Shown here in pieces: positions 45,191-55,251 of a stretch of DNA of 64,000 bases (positions are counted from its first letter, which is position 1; every line of letters starts with the position of its first letter). The stretch is from Gordonia sp. ABSL11-1. GTDB taxonomy: Bacteria; Actinomycetota; Actinomycetes; Mycobacteriales; Mycobacteriaceae. The notes below the pieces were generated by a model, which saw only the letters and a program-made list of their open reading frames with translations, had not been told where the DNA came from and did not search any database. The stretch covers positions 90,381 to 154,380 of the forward strand of contig NZ_JASXSI010000015.1 of NCBI RefSeq assembly GCF_030315685.1. Direction: 5' to 3'. The position numbers and the translations under genes are program-made.

Positions 45191-45669
45191 GCTTGTTGTT
45201 CATTGCCGAGCAGTCTGAAGGAGGACTTGCTCAGTTGTGGTTGTGCCGCGGATTCCCGCGGTCAACACAGGGGCCGCTTGCTGTCGCTTGCACCATCCGA
45301 CGTCGAATTGCCCGACGAATAGCGCACAAGTACGCCCAAGTCATCGGTGGGTCGGTGGGTCCCTACCGACCCACTTCCGCTCGACCGTTCTAGCCCCGCA
45401 TTTCCCCGGCGATACTTGGCGTTGGCCGACCTGGACCACCGCACTACCCTTCTGGATCGCCGCTCAGCCCGAACAGGGGCGCGACGCTGGCTTAGCCGGC
45501 GTAAGCAGGTGTGGAACTGCTGGTTCGACTCGTGAAGCTGCTTGCTCAACGAGGCACGAGGCTTCCCCCAGTCACGACTTCTGTCCGAGTCCTGTGCCGG
45601 ATTGTCGGATAGGTCCGGCATGCTGTCTGTCAATGCGCTCAAGTCGAAAAGAAGTGGGGTGTTGCCGCG
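45191..45669. other. Gene-poor 479-bp leader of the defence operon
   Basis: I see no convincing gene here. Frames on both strands are short and lack a coding pattern. One minus-strand frame of 159 codons (45262-45741) is Arg/Ser-rich and looks spurious. The region precedes a four-gene operon and probably holds its promoter; GGTCGGTGGGTCC repeats (45350-45370) are the only structure noted. Confidence 0.4.
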
Positions 45670-48525
45670 ATGGATGTAGTGCCGGGTAGCACCGCGGACA
45701 CGCTGGAGTACTTCCACGACCTCTTGGACACGCACTTCCACGTGCTACATGAGCGACGCGCCAAACTCGACCCCCCAGCGCCGGTCTATGCCCTGGAGCA
45801 TTGCCTCAGTGGGAAAGACGTAGCGCTCCTAGAGGATGCCGTTCGCGCCGCCTACGCCACGGGAAGTCTGGCGAGGACGAGCAACCGGTGGTGGCTGCCG
45901 TTCGCAGTCCATGCCGCCGAGGTCGGCTACATCTACGACGGGGCGGAATACTGGCCCATTTACGCGAAGATGACTCCGTCGTGGAGGGACAGCCAACACG
46001 AGCGCGACCGTGTTCGCGGATGGCTCAGGAAGTTCTCTCGTGAATACGGTGGCGCGATACCGAGGGGTCCCTGGGCGAATACCTTCAACAAGATCGCATG
46101 GCCGATTACACACGCAGTGCTGCCTCGCTACTTGCAGGTGCAACTCGCCAGAATGCTGTCCGACCATCGTTCTACTTGGCCGACCCTGCTCGACGACCCC
46201 GAGGCCCTGGGTGTCCGGCTCCACTCTTGGTCGCGGCACTACTCCGACAGGATGGAGAAGTTCTGCCAAAACACGGCGCTGGTCGGTCACGTCGCAACGG
46301 CGTTGCTCCTATCTGAGGAGGACGAGGATTCGCCATATATTGAGTCTTCGACTTTGGATCGGCTGGTCGAGAGCCTCAATAGCGAACGTCAGTCGCGGCG
46401 ATGGCTTCAGGAAGCCAGACGATCGGCCAGCATCGTTCGCGCACGCAACTTTCGGCGATCCACAGGGGCAGAGGGCCGAGGCGCCAAGGAAGGACCGCGC
46501 CCCCTGGCGCAGACCGATCCGAAGCTACAACTGCGTTGTGAGCAAGGTGTCTGGAAGGCGTTCGCTGCGCTGCCTAATCTCAGACCTTTGCAGGACATTC
46601 TCCCAAGTGTCTACGACGAAATGCGAAGGTCCCGCGCTGTCGTTACCGGCACGCGACAAGTCATTCCCACGGGAGGACTACTCTTTGCGACCGCGCCAGT
46701 TGAGTTCACATCATGGCCCTGGCCAACCGAAGCCTTCATAAAACTCCAGCGCGCGTCGCGGGAGGTCAACCTGCTCATCGCTGATCAGTGCCGGATAACC
46801 AGCGGTCCTTGGTGGGTCTTTCGTCTGAAGTCGGACTTACCGGCGCTCGAGGTGAATGGCAAGTTTGTCCGTCCCGGTGGCCACTACATCATCGTGGGGG
46901 CATCGGGGATAGCGCGACCGGACGTCGCGTGGTGTAGCCGCGTCGCGATCGCGGTTGAAGAGGTCGTTGCCTACGAGTTGCGGGTTCCAAGTGTGATCAG
47001 CGAAACAGATAGCAAGGCGCTCGTGGGCGCTGGAGTATCCGTTGCATCGGAGGTCACCATTCGTCCGGTCGGTCTCGTCGCCAGCGCATGGGACGGGGAA
47101 GGCTCGGCCGAGTGGTTGGCAGGCGAACCAGTACTCATCTGCATCCATGCTGCGCACTCGCCAGTCAAGGCTCGGTTAATGCTGGACGGCGAGCAGTATT
47201 TCGTTGACTGGCCAACCGGTGAGAGCGAAATCTGCCTGTCTCTGGACGGACTCGCGGTCGGGACACACCAAATAGCCGTATCGCTGGGCGACCCCGAAGG
47301 TGACGGGCGAACTATCGAGGGAACGCTTGTCGCGGCGATTCGAGACCGTCAGATACTTCCTCAGGGGCGCACTTTGGGCGAAGGTATCCGGGTCCGCACA
47401 GAACCCGCGAAACCGAGTCTTCCGGAGCTTTGGGACGGCCACGCGCTTGTCGAGGTGGATGGTCCGAGTGGCGCCACAGCAGGCCTGGAGGTCACTCTGA
47501 GAGACTGTGAGAACTCAAGACTCGCGACGCACCAGAAGGGCATCAGGCTTCCAGTCACAGGCGACGATTGGCTTCGTTTGATGAGCGATCTGCGTTCCGT
47601 CCCTCAGCTTTACAAGCACTACGACGAATGCGATGCTATCGAATTACGCTTTGCCCACAACGGAATTGGATTCGCGACGCTGACCTGTGAGCGTGGCTTC
47701 CGTGGACTCCGGTGGGTGGTTTCGGCGCGGCACCGTGATGGCGGGTACGCGGCCAGGCTCATCGACCGCACCGATGGCGACCCTGTCGCGGTGGTGTTCT
47801 TCCCGATGGCGCACCCCCTCTGTGGGGAACAGTATCCACAAGAAACGGTGGTCGTCGAACAATCCTGTGGCGGCCTGGTCTGGGCCACGAACGGCGAGCA
47901 AGAAGCACTACAAGTAATCCCATCAGATCCGAATCAACTGTTGGGCTCTGATTCCGTTCGGCCCGACGTTTCGACTAGCCAGAGGTCTGTGTCTGAGGCA
48001 ACCAAGCTAGTGCTGCACCACAGGCAATGGCGAGACGCCGAACTGCCAGCACACCCTGTGGCTGGCTACGAGCGCGAAAGGGTGCTTGAAGCGATTACTT
48101 CCGCGTTCGTTTCCATGTTGGCGCCGGGTAAGTGGGCCGACTATGAGCACCAAGTCTTGGCGAGTGCGAAAGGCGACGTCGATCTAGATCTGGCGCAAGT
48201 GCTGGTGGGTGAGAGCGCTGCACATCGTGCGGTCGCCGCTGTCATAGCGAGAAGCCTCTGGCAATGGAACTCGTCCGATGAGCTTGTCTACGGGTTAGGA
48301 CAGGCCCTTGAAAGTCTGTTTGCGAGAGCAGGTATCACGGACTCAGTGAAGGGCACACGATTTGTCCTTCAAGCCACGAGTTCTCCCGGTGCACTACTCG
48401 ATTGGGACGAAACGGAGCGGACACGCTACATGCAGCGCGTCTTTGCCAACCCCGTCCTTGCTCGTGCCGCTAGATTTGCTGTCTTGGGAACCGGCGATGA
48501 GGTGCTGTTAGGAGGCATCGGATGA
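45670..48525 (+). CDS. Large uncharacterised protein of a helicase-linked defence operon (possibly DruH-like)
   Basis: This 951-aa soluble protein has no catalytic motif I can identify. Residues 1-300 are helical (YALEHCLSGKDVALLEDAV, WANTFNKIAWPITHAVLPRY). Residues 330-770 look beta-rich, like stacked sandwich domains (PWWVFRLKSDLPALEVNG, LAVGTHQIAVSLGDPEG). The last 150 are helical again. It overlaps the next gene by 4 bp and heads an operon with a DruE-like helicase. Druantia type III is defined by a large uncharacterised partner (DruH) beside DruE, so this could be its equivalent. That is position-based inference, not a sequence match. Confidence 0.5.
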   Translation: MDVVPGSTADTLEYFHDLLDTHFHVLHERRAKLDPPAPVYALEHCLSGKDVALLEDAVRAAYATGSLARTSNRWWLPFAVHAAEVGYIYDGAEYWPIYAKMTPSWRDSQHERDRVRGWLRKFSREYGGAIPRGPWANTFNKIAWPITHAVLPRYLQVQLARMLSDHRSTWPTLLDDPEALGVRLHSWSRHYSDRMEKFCQNTALVGHVATALLLSEEDEDSPYIESSTLDRLVESLNSERQSRRWLQEARRSASIVRARNFRRSTGAEGRGAKEGPRPLAQTDPKLQLRCEQGVWKAFAALPNLRPLQDILPSVYDEMRRSRAVVTGTRQVIPTGGLLFATAPVEFTSWPWPTEAFIKLQRASREVNLLIADQCRITSGPWWVFRLKSDLPALEVNGKFVRPGGHYIIVGASGIARPDVAWCSRVAIAVEEVVAYELRVPSVISETDSKALVGAGVSVASEVTIRPVGLVASAWDGEGSAEWLAGEPVLICIHAAHSPVKARLMLDGEQYFVDWPTGESEICLSLDGLAVGTHQIAVSLGDPEGDGRTIEGTLVAAIRDRQILPQGRTLGEGIRVRTEPAKPSLPELWDGHALVEVDGPSGATAGLEVTLRDCENSRLATHQKGIRLPVTGDDWLRLMSDLRSVPQLYKHYDECDAIELRFAHNGIGFATLTCERGFRGLRWVVSARHRDGGYAARLIDRTDGDPVAVVFFPMAHPLCGEQYPQETVVVEQSCGGLVWATNGEQEALQVIPSDPNQLLGSDSVRPDVSTSQRSVSEATKLVLHHRQWRDAELPAHPVAGYERERVLEAITSAFVSMLAPGKWADYEHQVLASAKGDVDLDLAQVLVGESAAHRAVAAVIARSLWQWNSSDELVYGLGQALESLFARAGITDSVKGTRFVLQATSSPGALLDWDETERTRYMQRVFANPVLARAARFAVLGTGDEVLLGGIG

Positions 48526-49601
48526 GCGTGCAACGGATCGAACCGGATGAGGCAGCGGCCGTTGCAGTCAGTGTCCTCGGTCTGGATGCCGACTGGGTTG
48601 ATATCACGTCCAAGGAGGCACTTTGCGCGGCGCTTCGCCGAGCCGCATCGTTCATGTGCCCAGCGTCGCCTCGCCAACTCGTCGACGCAGTCCTCGGCTC
48701 GCTTGCCCCTCTCAGGCCGGGGATCGAACGCGACGATGTGGCGACCGCTCTCAACGCTCTGATTGGCTCTGGAGACCTACTAGAACTCCTCGAAGCGGAT
48801 AATAACAGGCGGATGGTCTTCCTCGGCCCGCCGTCCTATGTACGGAAGTGGCCTGGTCATTACCTGCTACTCGGTATTCGGCCAGACGCTGGCATCCTCG
48901 TCGACGAAGATTCGCTTGGCGCCGCCGTGACCAGTGAATCACACACCCGAACCGTCATCCTTGACGAGCGCTTTGCGTCTGAGGCGCTCACGGCCGCGGG
49001 ACTGCATCGGCAGACGCCTGAGCAGTGGATACGGGCGCCGCGCCCGGAGGCGGCGGCCACCGCCATTGCGGCAGTGCGCGGACGCCTGTCCAGCGTCCAG
49101 AGGCCGGGACCGATCACCGGCCTAATGGTATTAGACGCAGCGACGCCGGTGCGCTACTACAAGGGACGCTGGCGTGAGCCACTATCAAGTGACCAAGGCA
49201 TCTTCGTCGGCACTAGACCGCAGGCATACGGATCGCCGGTCTGGTGCCTAGTTGAGTTCGCGGACGGCGTCCCGCAGGCCGCATTGGACTTTCCCTTGGG
49301 CACTTCAGTTGCACCGGGATGGGATGAAGGTCGCCGCTTACAAGCTGCTCTCGATGCTAACCGCGGCACACCCCAATTGTTCCGCGCCGCCAGACCGGTC
49401 AGCCAGCCAGGTGCCGATTGGATCTTCGATTTTTTCGGACCGCTCCCGTCTTGGGCGGAGCGGTATCTCGATTTGGTCGGGATGCCGGTTACCAAGTCGC
49501 AAGGTGCACTCTTCTCCTACCGTGTTCCTGACGGTGCACAGCAGGAGACACGGGCGTTTCTGTCGAAGATGTTGTGGATGAGAGCTTCCGAGGGAGTGTA
49601 A
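48522..49601 (+). CDS. Uncharacterised 359-aa protein of the helicase defence operon
   Basis: It starts with ATGA overlap to the upstream gene and ends 4 bp before the helicase ATG. Residues 1-95 may form two winged-helix-like segments (SPRQLVDAVLGSLAPL, DDVATALNALIGSGDLLEL); later parts are mixed alpha/beta with YVRKWPGHYLLLGIRPD and FDFFGPLPSWAERYLDLVGM. No known domain was recognised. The tight placement between the large protein and the helicase argues for a structural or DNA-binding subunit of the same complex. Confidence 0.6.
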   Translation: MSVQRIEPDEAAAVAVSVLGLDADWVDITSKEALCAALRRAASFMCPASPRQLVDAVLGSLAPLRPGIERDDVATALNALIGSGDLLELLEADNNRRMVFLGPPSYVRKWPGHYLLLGIRPDAGILVDEDSLGAAVTSESHTRTVILDERFASEALTAAGLHRQTPEQWIRAPRPEAAATAIAAVRGRLSSVQRPGPITGLMVLDAATPVRYYKGRWREPLSSDQGIFVGTRPQAYGSPVWCLVEFADGVPQAALDFPLGTSVAPGWDEGRRLQAALDANRGTPQLFRAARPVSQPGADWIFDFFGPLPSWAERYLDLVGMPVTKSQGALFSYRVPDGAQQETRAFLSKMLWMRASEGV

Positions 49602-49605
49602 GAAG

Positions 49606-52600
49606 ATGACGGCGCGTGCGCTTACAATCGCCGAGACAATCAGCGAGATTCGAACCGCTCTACGCGATTACATCGAAGCGACCTACCATATAGGCCACCC
49701 GTCGCTTATCCGCCAGCGACAGGTGCTGCTGGACAGCCTGGGCAACACTTATCAGGCGCCGTTCTTGGAGAGCACACCGCGCTACACAGCCGGTCAGCGA
49801 TTCGCTGATCTTGGGCTCGACGCCGCCGTGCACGACCTGTTCGGGGTACTGACTTCCACCGCGGGCGACGTGAAGCCCCTGGTCTTCGATCCGCCATACA
49901 CACATCAGGCCACCGCGCTGGAGGCGATTGCACGAGATGGCCGGAGTCTGGTCGTTACAACCGGCACCGGTTCAGGCAAGACTGAGACCTTTCTTCTCCC
50001 GATGTTGGCCAAACTTGCTGAAGAGGCCGCGAATCGTCCGGCGTCATTTGGGACGCCCGCCGTGCGCGCACTTGTTCTGTACCCGATGAACGCCTTGGTC
50101 AATGATCAGCTTGGCCGTCTGCGCCTGCTACTCGGCGACGACCGCGTTACCTCGCAGTTCGATAGGTGGGCCGGTCGTCCACCAAGGTTTGCACGCTATA
50201 CCAGTCGGACTCTGTACCCGGGCGTGCGAACGGCCAAGAAAGACCAGGTCAGGCTCAAATCACTCGAGAAGTATTACATTGCTCTGCTCGATGAGGCTGC
50301 GAAGGGCAACTCGCCCCGGCAGAAGCGCGCACAAGCGCTCGTCGGGGAACTTAAGGCTCGCGGCAAATGGCCGGCGAAACCCGACCTCAATGCGTGGTAC
50401 GGATCAAGCGGGCAGCGCTGGCAGAATTCGCAGACTGGCGAGTTTCAGCGCGCTGTCATGCTGCCGAACGACGCTGAATTGCTAACGCGTCATGAGGTTC
50501 TGAACTGGCCGCCCGATGTGCTCATCACCAACTACTCCATGTTGGAGTACATGCTGATGCGACCGCTGGAGCGGCCGATATTCGACGCGACGAAGCAGTG
50601 GCTCGAGGATAACCCCGACGAGAATTTCTTCCTGATCATTGACGAAGCACACCTCTACCGCGGCGCATCTGGGGCCGAGGTTGCACTTCTCATGCGGCGC
50701 CTACGCGCACGGCTGGGAATCTCCGCCGACCGTGTCCAGGTCATCGCAACCAGCGCGAGCTTCTCCGACACCGAGTACGCCAAAGCCTTTGCAGCACAGC
50801 TGACCGGCAAGTCAGTCGGCGACTTCGACGCCGTCACCGGAACGCTCGACCTCCGAGACCCCGCTGCGGTTGGTACCGCTGCCGACGCCGCAGCGCTCGC
50901 AGATGTGCAAATGGATCGGTACTACGCCGCCGAAGACGACCCGGCCAGGATTGAGGCCACGGCGTCTCTGCTGGCCTACCGGAAGGTCGTCCCGGGGCCT
51001 GGCGCCGAGTCGAGTGCTGTCCTATTTAGAGCGCTCCACGACTTTCCACCTCTTGGAATGCTCGTCAACGCGACCATGAAGAAGGCGCTTCCGCTCAGCG
51101 AACTCGGCCAGCTGATCTTCCCGAACGCCGATGTCGAATTGGCCGACAGGGCAGTGTCGACTCTGATTTCACTCGCCAGCGCAGCCCGACTTAAGTCCGA
51201 TGGTGCAGGGCTGCTGCCGTGTCGCGTGCATGCGTTCTTTCGCGGTCTTCCCGGGCTCTGGGCTTGCCTTGATCCCGACTGCATTGTCGAGCGTGACGGG
51301 ATTCCCAAGGGCCCAATCGGTGCGATGTACGGCCAGCCGCAGAACACCTGCGGTTGCGGCGCACGAGTTTTTGAACTGTTCACCTGCCGCCAGTGCGGGA
51401 CCGCATACGCCCGCGCCTACACAGACAATGTCGAGAACCCGTCGTTCCTGTGGCAGGAACCCGGCAAGGCGTTCAATACGGCTTCCGGGCCTGTATCAGA
51501 ACTGGAGCCGATCGATTTGCTCCTTGAGGAACCCCCAGAGAACGACAGCAACGCGGAACTCAAGGAACTGGATCTGATCACAGGACGTCTTAATCCGCAC
51601 GATTTGGGTGAACGTTGGCGTCCGATTTGGCTGTGCTTGTCTCGGCGCGAGGATCAAGGCAGCGACGATGGTAGCGGTGATGACACATCGACCAAGAAGC
51701 CGAAGCCCGGTGAGTTTGTACCCTGTGGGCTTTGTGGCGAGAAGGCCAGCTTTGGACAGAGCAGCGTTCAAGATCACCAGACAAAGGGCGACCAGCCGTT
51801 TCAGGCTCTAGTGAGTCGGCAAGTCGAGGTCCAGCCACCGGGGCCACAGCCCGCCACTGAGTTCGCGCCGTTACGGGGCCGAAAGGTACTGGCGTTCTCC
51901 GACTCGCGACAAGTCGCAGCCCGCTTGGCGCCCAACGTGCAGGACTACTCGCTACGTGATGCAGTTCGGCCCATTGTCTTGAAGGGCTGGGCCGAACTGT
52001 CAAAGCAGGCAGTCATTGCGCCTTCATTGAGCCTTGAGCACCTCTATTTGGCCTCCTTGGTTGGCGCGAACTTGCTCGGCGTGCGACTCCGACCGGAGCT
52101 TGACGGGACTGAGAAGTTCACTGCGTTCGGCCAGGTTGCCAAATCGCTGAAGCGTGGCGCGCTGACTGACCCGAGTGAACTTATCCAGTTGTATACGATC
52201 CAGGAGCGGCCGCCTCAGTCGCTGCTGCGCAACCTCGTGCCGACCCTGACCAGCCAGTACTACAGCTTCCAGGCGCTCGGACTCGCCACCCTTCGCGAGC
52301 GCGCCAACCTCACGGATGATTTGCTTGCTGAGTTAGTTGACATACCAGGGGTTGCCACAGGCGATGACGCGAAGATCGCCTTGATGCGGCTGTGGCTGTC
52401 ATTGTGGCGGCGGCCTGGAATCTGGTTCTCAGCGATGAACGCTGAGTGGAAGGGCACGAAGGTCCAGGCCGTTACCGGAAACTTCGGCAAGATCAAGTCC
52501 TGGCTGCCGACCCGCGACGCGCGCCGCGCATTCCAGAACGAGTGGCTCCCAGTCCTTCAAAACGAGTTCTGCCAGCAGGTTGGCGACAAATATCAACTGA

Positions 52601-55251
52601 GTGCCCAAACCGTCGCGTTGGAACTCGGCGATGGATGGGGCTACTGCCAGCGATGCCGTTTCACGCAGCGCCCGTTCCCCGGCCGTACCACCTGCATCTC
52701 GTGTGGCGCCAACGCCGTCGAAACGCTTCATCCCGACACCGATGAGGTGTTTAAGGCACGCAAGGGCTACTACCGCGCGAGTTCGAAACGTGCACTGGCG
52801 ACGCCACCTGGCGAGGTGATGAGCATCGTTGCGGCCGAGCACACCGCTCAACTCAACTCATCGCAGTCCGACGATGTCTTCTCGAAGGCGGAGATGTATG
52901 AGTTGCTCTTCCAAGATGTCGACCTGGCGGTGCCTGCGCCTGGGCAACAGAGAGACGTTGCTATCGACCTGTTGTCCTGCACGACGACAATGGAAGTCGG
53001 AATCGACATTGGTTCGCTGAGTGGTGTCGCCCTTCGCAATATGCCCCCATCCCGAGCCAACTACCAGCAGCGGGCTGGCCGAGCAGGTCGGCGAGGCAAC
53101 GCGGTTGCGACCGTCATCGCGTTCGGCAGTGCCGATACTCACGACGATCACTACTTCCGCGAGCCCAAGGAGATGATCAGCGGAGAAGTCTCCGACCCGG
53201 TCCTCACGATGGACAACGTCGAGATAGCCAAGCGTCACGTCACCGCTTTCTTGCTTCAGCGATATCACCAGGACCGTATCCAGGTGTTTGACCCCGCCAC
53301 CATGCCGGCGAACCTGTTCGAAGTGCTCGGCTCTGTCGCCGACTTCCTCTCCGAGACTGCCACTCTCAACCGGACTGACTTCGAGAAGTGGCTCGGTTCA
53401 AATGAGGCGGCACTCCGCGGCGAAGTCGACGACTGGCTGCCGGGCGAGATCGCTGGTGAGTTGCGCAGTGAGGTCCTCAGCGGGCTCATCAAGACGACCT
53501 TGGAGGGGATTGACCACGCCCTCGACATCGAATCCGAGGGTGGGTCCACAGGATCTGCGGAAACCGGCGACGTCCCTCCACCACCCGAGGGCGAAGCAAG
53601 CGAGTCCGATGTTGGCGGCGACGAGAACGGCTCCGACGAGGACGCTGGCGTCGAAAACGACGGCGACGGCCGGACTGACGATGCTGGCGAAGACAGCGGC
53701 GAAGACCCGAGTTCGCAACGAGCGCGCACGAAATTACTCGACCGGCTCCTCTACAAGGGCGTGCTGCCGCGGTATGCATTCCCGACGGATGTTGTCAGCT
53801 TCCACATCTTCGATGAGGACCGCTCGACACCGTATCGCCCGGTCTTCGAGTACGCGCCCAGCCAGGGCCTGACCGTTGCGCTCAGTCAGTACGCCCCCGG
53901 CAAAGTGGTGTGGGTGGATAAACGTGAATGGACCTCCGGCGCGCTCTACTCGCCTATGCGCCGTGAACTGACCGACGCCTGGCAGCAGAGACTCATGTAC
54001 TTCGAGTGCCAAGACTGCCACTACGCCACCCATGTTCCGTGGGAGCAATCCGACCGTGGACGGACAGACTTCTGTCCAGCTTGCAAAGGTGAGCGTTTTG
54101 GGCCAGGGATGAATTGGTTGCGTCCACCAGGCTTTGCGCACCCGACCAATGAGCCGCCGGGTACCAGTCCCGACGACCAGCCCGCCGTTTCTTACGCCAC
54201 CCGCGCCAAACTCATCGCAGGAGGACCTGGCAAGGAGGATCTTTGGCAGCAGGTGACGGATCGGATCCAGCAGAACTTCGACCGGACGACGTTACTTGTG
54301 TCGAACACCGGGCCGCGCAATGAGGGCTACACTTTCTGCACCTGGTGCGGCCTGATTGAGCCGACAGCCATGCCCACGCCTCTGCTAGCCGGAACGCACC
54401 ACAAGCCGTTTCCGACAGATCCAAATGATGCGATGTGCCCGGGAGGACGGGCGACACGGGGTCTGGTGCTTGGCACCGACTTCATCTCGGATGTTCTTCT
54501 CATCCGCCTGTCGGTCACCGATCCGGTGACATTGCGGCCGTCGTTCTTGTCCTCACAGGTGGCGCTTCGCACCTTGGCAGAAGCTCTGACGATCGCGGCG
54601 ACCGCACAACTGCAGATCGAGGCCAACGAGTTGCAGGCAGAGTTTCGTCCCGCGCTCACTCCTCTGGGGGGCCACGGCCGCGAAGCAGAGATCTATCTGT
54701 ACGACACACTCGCAGGCGGCGCTGGGTTCACACAGCAGGTGAGCGACATGGGCCGAAGGATCTTCGAATTGGCCCTAGATCGGCTTGAAAACTGTCCGGA
54801 GGACTGCGACGAGTCATGTTACCGATGCCTGCGTAGCTTCCGGAACCGGTTTGAGCACACGCACCTGGACCGTCACGTTGGAGCCAGTTTGCTCCGCTAC
54901 CTTCTTGATGGCACGCGACCGACTCTCTCCGCCGCCCGACTTGAATCGTCAGCCCAGAAGCTTTTCGAAGACTTGGAGCGTTCGGGAGTCGAGGGTGTCA
55001 CCTTTGCGCGAAATGCGACCACCGCTGTCGATGGCATTGGCGAGATTTTGGTGCCGATTCTTGCGACCAAGGATAGCGGCGCCCGCGCGTTCATCGGGGT
55101 GCACAGCCCACTTACACCCGGCGTGGCGCCAACGTCCGAATTAGACCGTGTCGATCAAGAGACGTTCGAGCGCGTGAAACTCATTGATGACTTGATAATC
55201 AGGCGGAGTCTGCCGAATGCCTCTCGCGAGGTACTGGAGTTCGTTCGGTGA
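49606..55251 (+). CDS. DruE-like DEAH helicase with C-terminal DUF1998-type domain (1,881 aa)
   Basis: A superfamily 2 helicase: Walker A TTGTGSGKTE (about residue 122), DEAH box IIDEAHLYRGASG (346-349), motif III TSASF, and motif VI QQRAGRAGRRG (about 1154). Zinc knuckles occur at 582-600 (CGCG, CRQCG), near 709 (CGLCG), 1018-1040 and about 1470 (CQDC, CPAC). An acidic disordered linker spans about 1308-1370. The end has LYDTLAGGAGFTQQV and CPEDCDESCYRCL, the DUF1998/MrfA-type cysteine module. Size and architecture match DruE of Druantia; DrmB, DpdJ and MrfA are relatives but shorter or with other partners. Confidence 0.75.
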   Translation: MTARALTIAETISEIRTALRDYIEATYHIGHPSLIRQRQVLLDSLGNTYQAPFLESTPRYTAGQRFADLGLDAAVHDLFGVLTSTAGDVKPLVFDPPYTHQATALEAIARDGRSLVVTTGTGSGKTETFLLPMLAKLAEEAANRPASFGTPAVRALVLYPMNALVNDQLGRLRLLLGDDRVTSQFDRWAGRPPRFARYTSRTLYPGVRTAKKDQVRLKSLEKYYIALLDEAAKGNSPRQKRAQALVGELKARGKWPAKPDLNAWYGSSGQRWQNSQTGEFQRAVMLPNDAELLTRHEVLNWPPDVLITNYSMLEYMLMRPLERPIFDATKQWLEDNPDENFFLIIDEAHLYRGASGAEVALLMRRLRARLGISADRVQVIATSASFSDTEYAKAFAAQLTGKSVGDFDAVTGTLDLRDPAAVGTAADAAALADVQMDRYYAAEDDPARIEATASLLAYRKVVPGPGAESSAVLFRALHDFPPLGMLVNATMKKALPLSELGQLIFPNADVELADRAVSTLISLASAARLKSDGAGLLPCRVHAFFRGLPGLWACLDPDCIVERDGIPKGPIGAMYGQPQNTCGCGARVFELFTCRQCGTAYARAYTDNVENPSFLWQEPGKAFNTASGPVSELEPIDLLLEEPPENDSNAELKELDLITGRLNPHDLGERWRPIWLCLSRREDQGSDDGSGDDTSTKKPKPGEFVPCGLCGEKASFGQSSVQDHQTKGDQPFQALVSRQVEVQPPGPQPATEFAPLRGRKVLAFSDSRQVAARLAPNVQDYSLRDAVRPIVLKGWAELSKQAVIAPSLSLEHLYLASLVGANLLGVRLRPELDGTEKFTAFGQVAKSLKRGALTDPSELIQLYTIQERPPQSLLRNLVPTLTSQYYSFQALGLATLRERANLTDDLLAELVDIPGVATGDDAKIALMRLWLSLWRRPGIWFSAMNAEWKGTKVQAVTGNFGKIKSWLPTRDARRAFQNEWLPVLQNEFCQQVGDKYQLSAQTVALELGDGWGYCQRCRFTQRPFPGRTTCISCGANAVETLHPDTDEVFKARKGYYRASSKRALATPPGEVMSIVAAEHTAQLNSSQSDDVFSKAEMYELLFQDVDLAVPAPGQQRDVAIDLLSCTTTMEVGIDIGSLSGVALRNMPPSRANYQQRAGRAGRRGNAVATVIAFGSADTHDDHYFREPKEMISGEVSDPVLTMDNVEIAKRHVTAFLLQRYHQDRIQVFDPATMPANLFEVLGSVADFLSETATLNRTDFEKWLGSNEAALRGEVDDWLPGEIAGELRSEVLSGLIKTTLEGIDHALDIESEGGSTGSAETGDVPPPPEGEASESDVGGDENGSDEDAGVENDGDGRTDDAGEDSGEDPSSQRARTKLLDRLLYKGVLPRYAFPTDVVSFHIFDEDRSTPYRPVFEYAPSQGLTVALSQYAPGKVVWVDKREWTSGALYSPMRRELTDAWQQRLMYFECQDCHYATHVPWEQSDRGRTDFCPACKGERFGPGMNWLRPPGFAHPTNEPPGTSPDDQPAVSYATRAKLIAGGPGKEDLWQQVTDRIQQNFDRTTLLVSNTGPRNEGYTFCTWCGLIEPTAMPTPLLAGTHHKPFPTDPNDAMCPGGRATRGLVLGTDFISDVLLIRLSVTDPVTLRPSFLSSQVALRTLAEALTIAATAQLQIEANELQAEFRPALTPLGGHGREAEIYLYDTLAGGAGFTQQVSDMGRRIFELALDRLENCPEDCDESCYRCLRSFRNRFEHTHLDRHVGASLLRYLLDGTRPTLSAARLESSAQKLFEDLERSGVEGVTFARNATTAVDGIGEILVPILATKDSGARAFIGVHSPLTPGVAPTSELDRVDQETFERVKLIDDLIIRRSLPNASREVLEFVR

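Noticed and set aside
45262..45741. A 159-codon minus-strand frame before the defence operon
   Set aside because: It overlaps the start of the 951-aa gene, is Arg/Ser-rich and shows no coding pattern.
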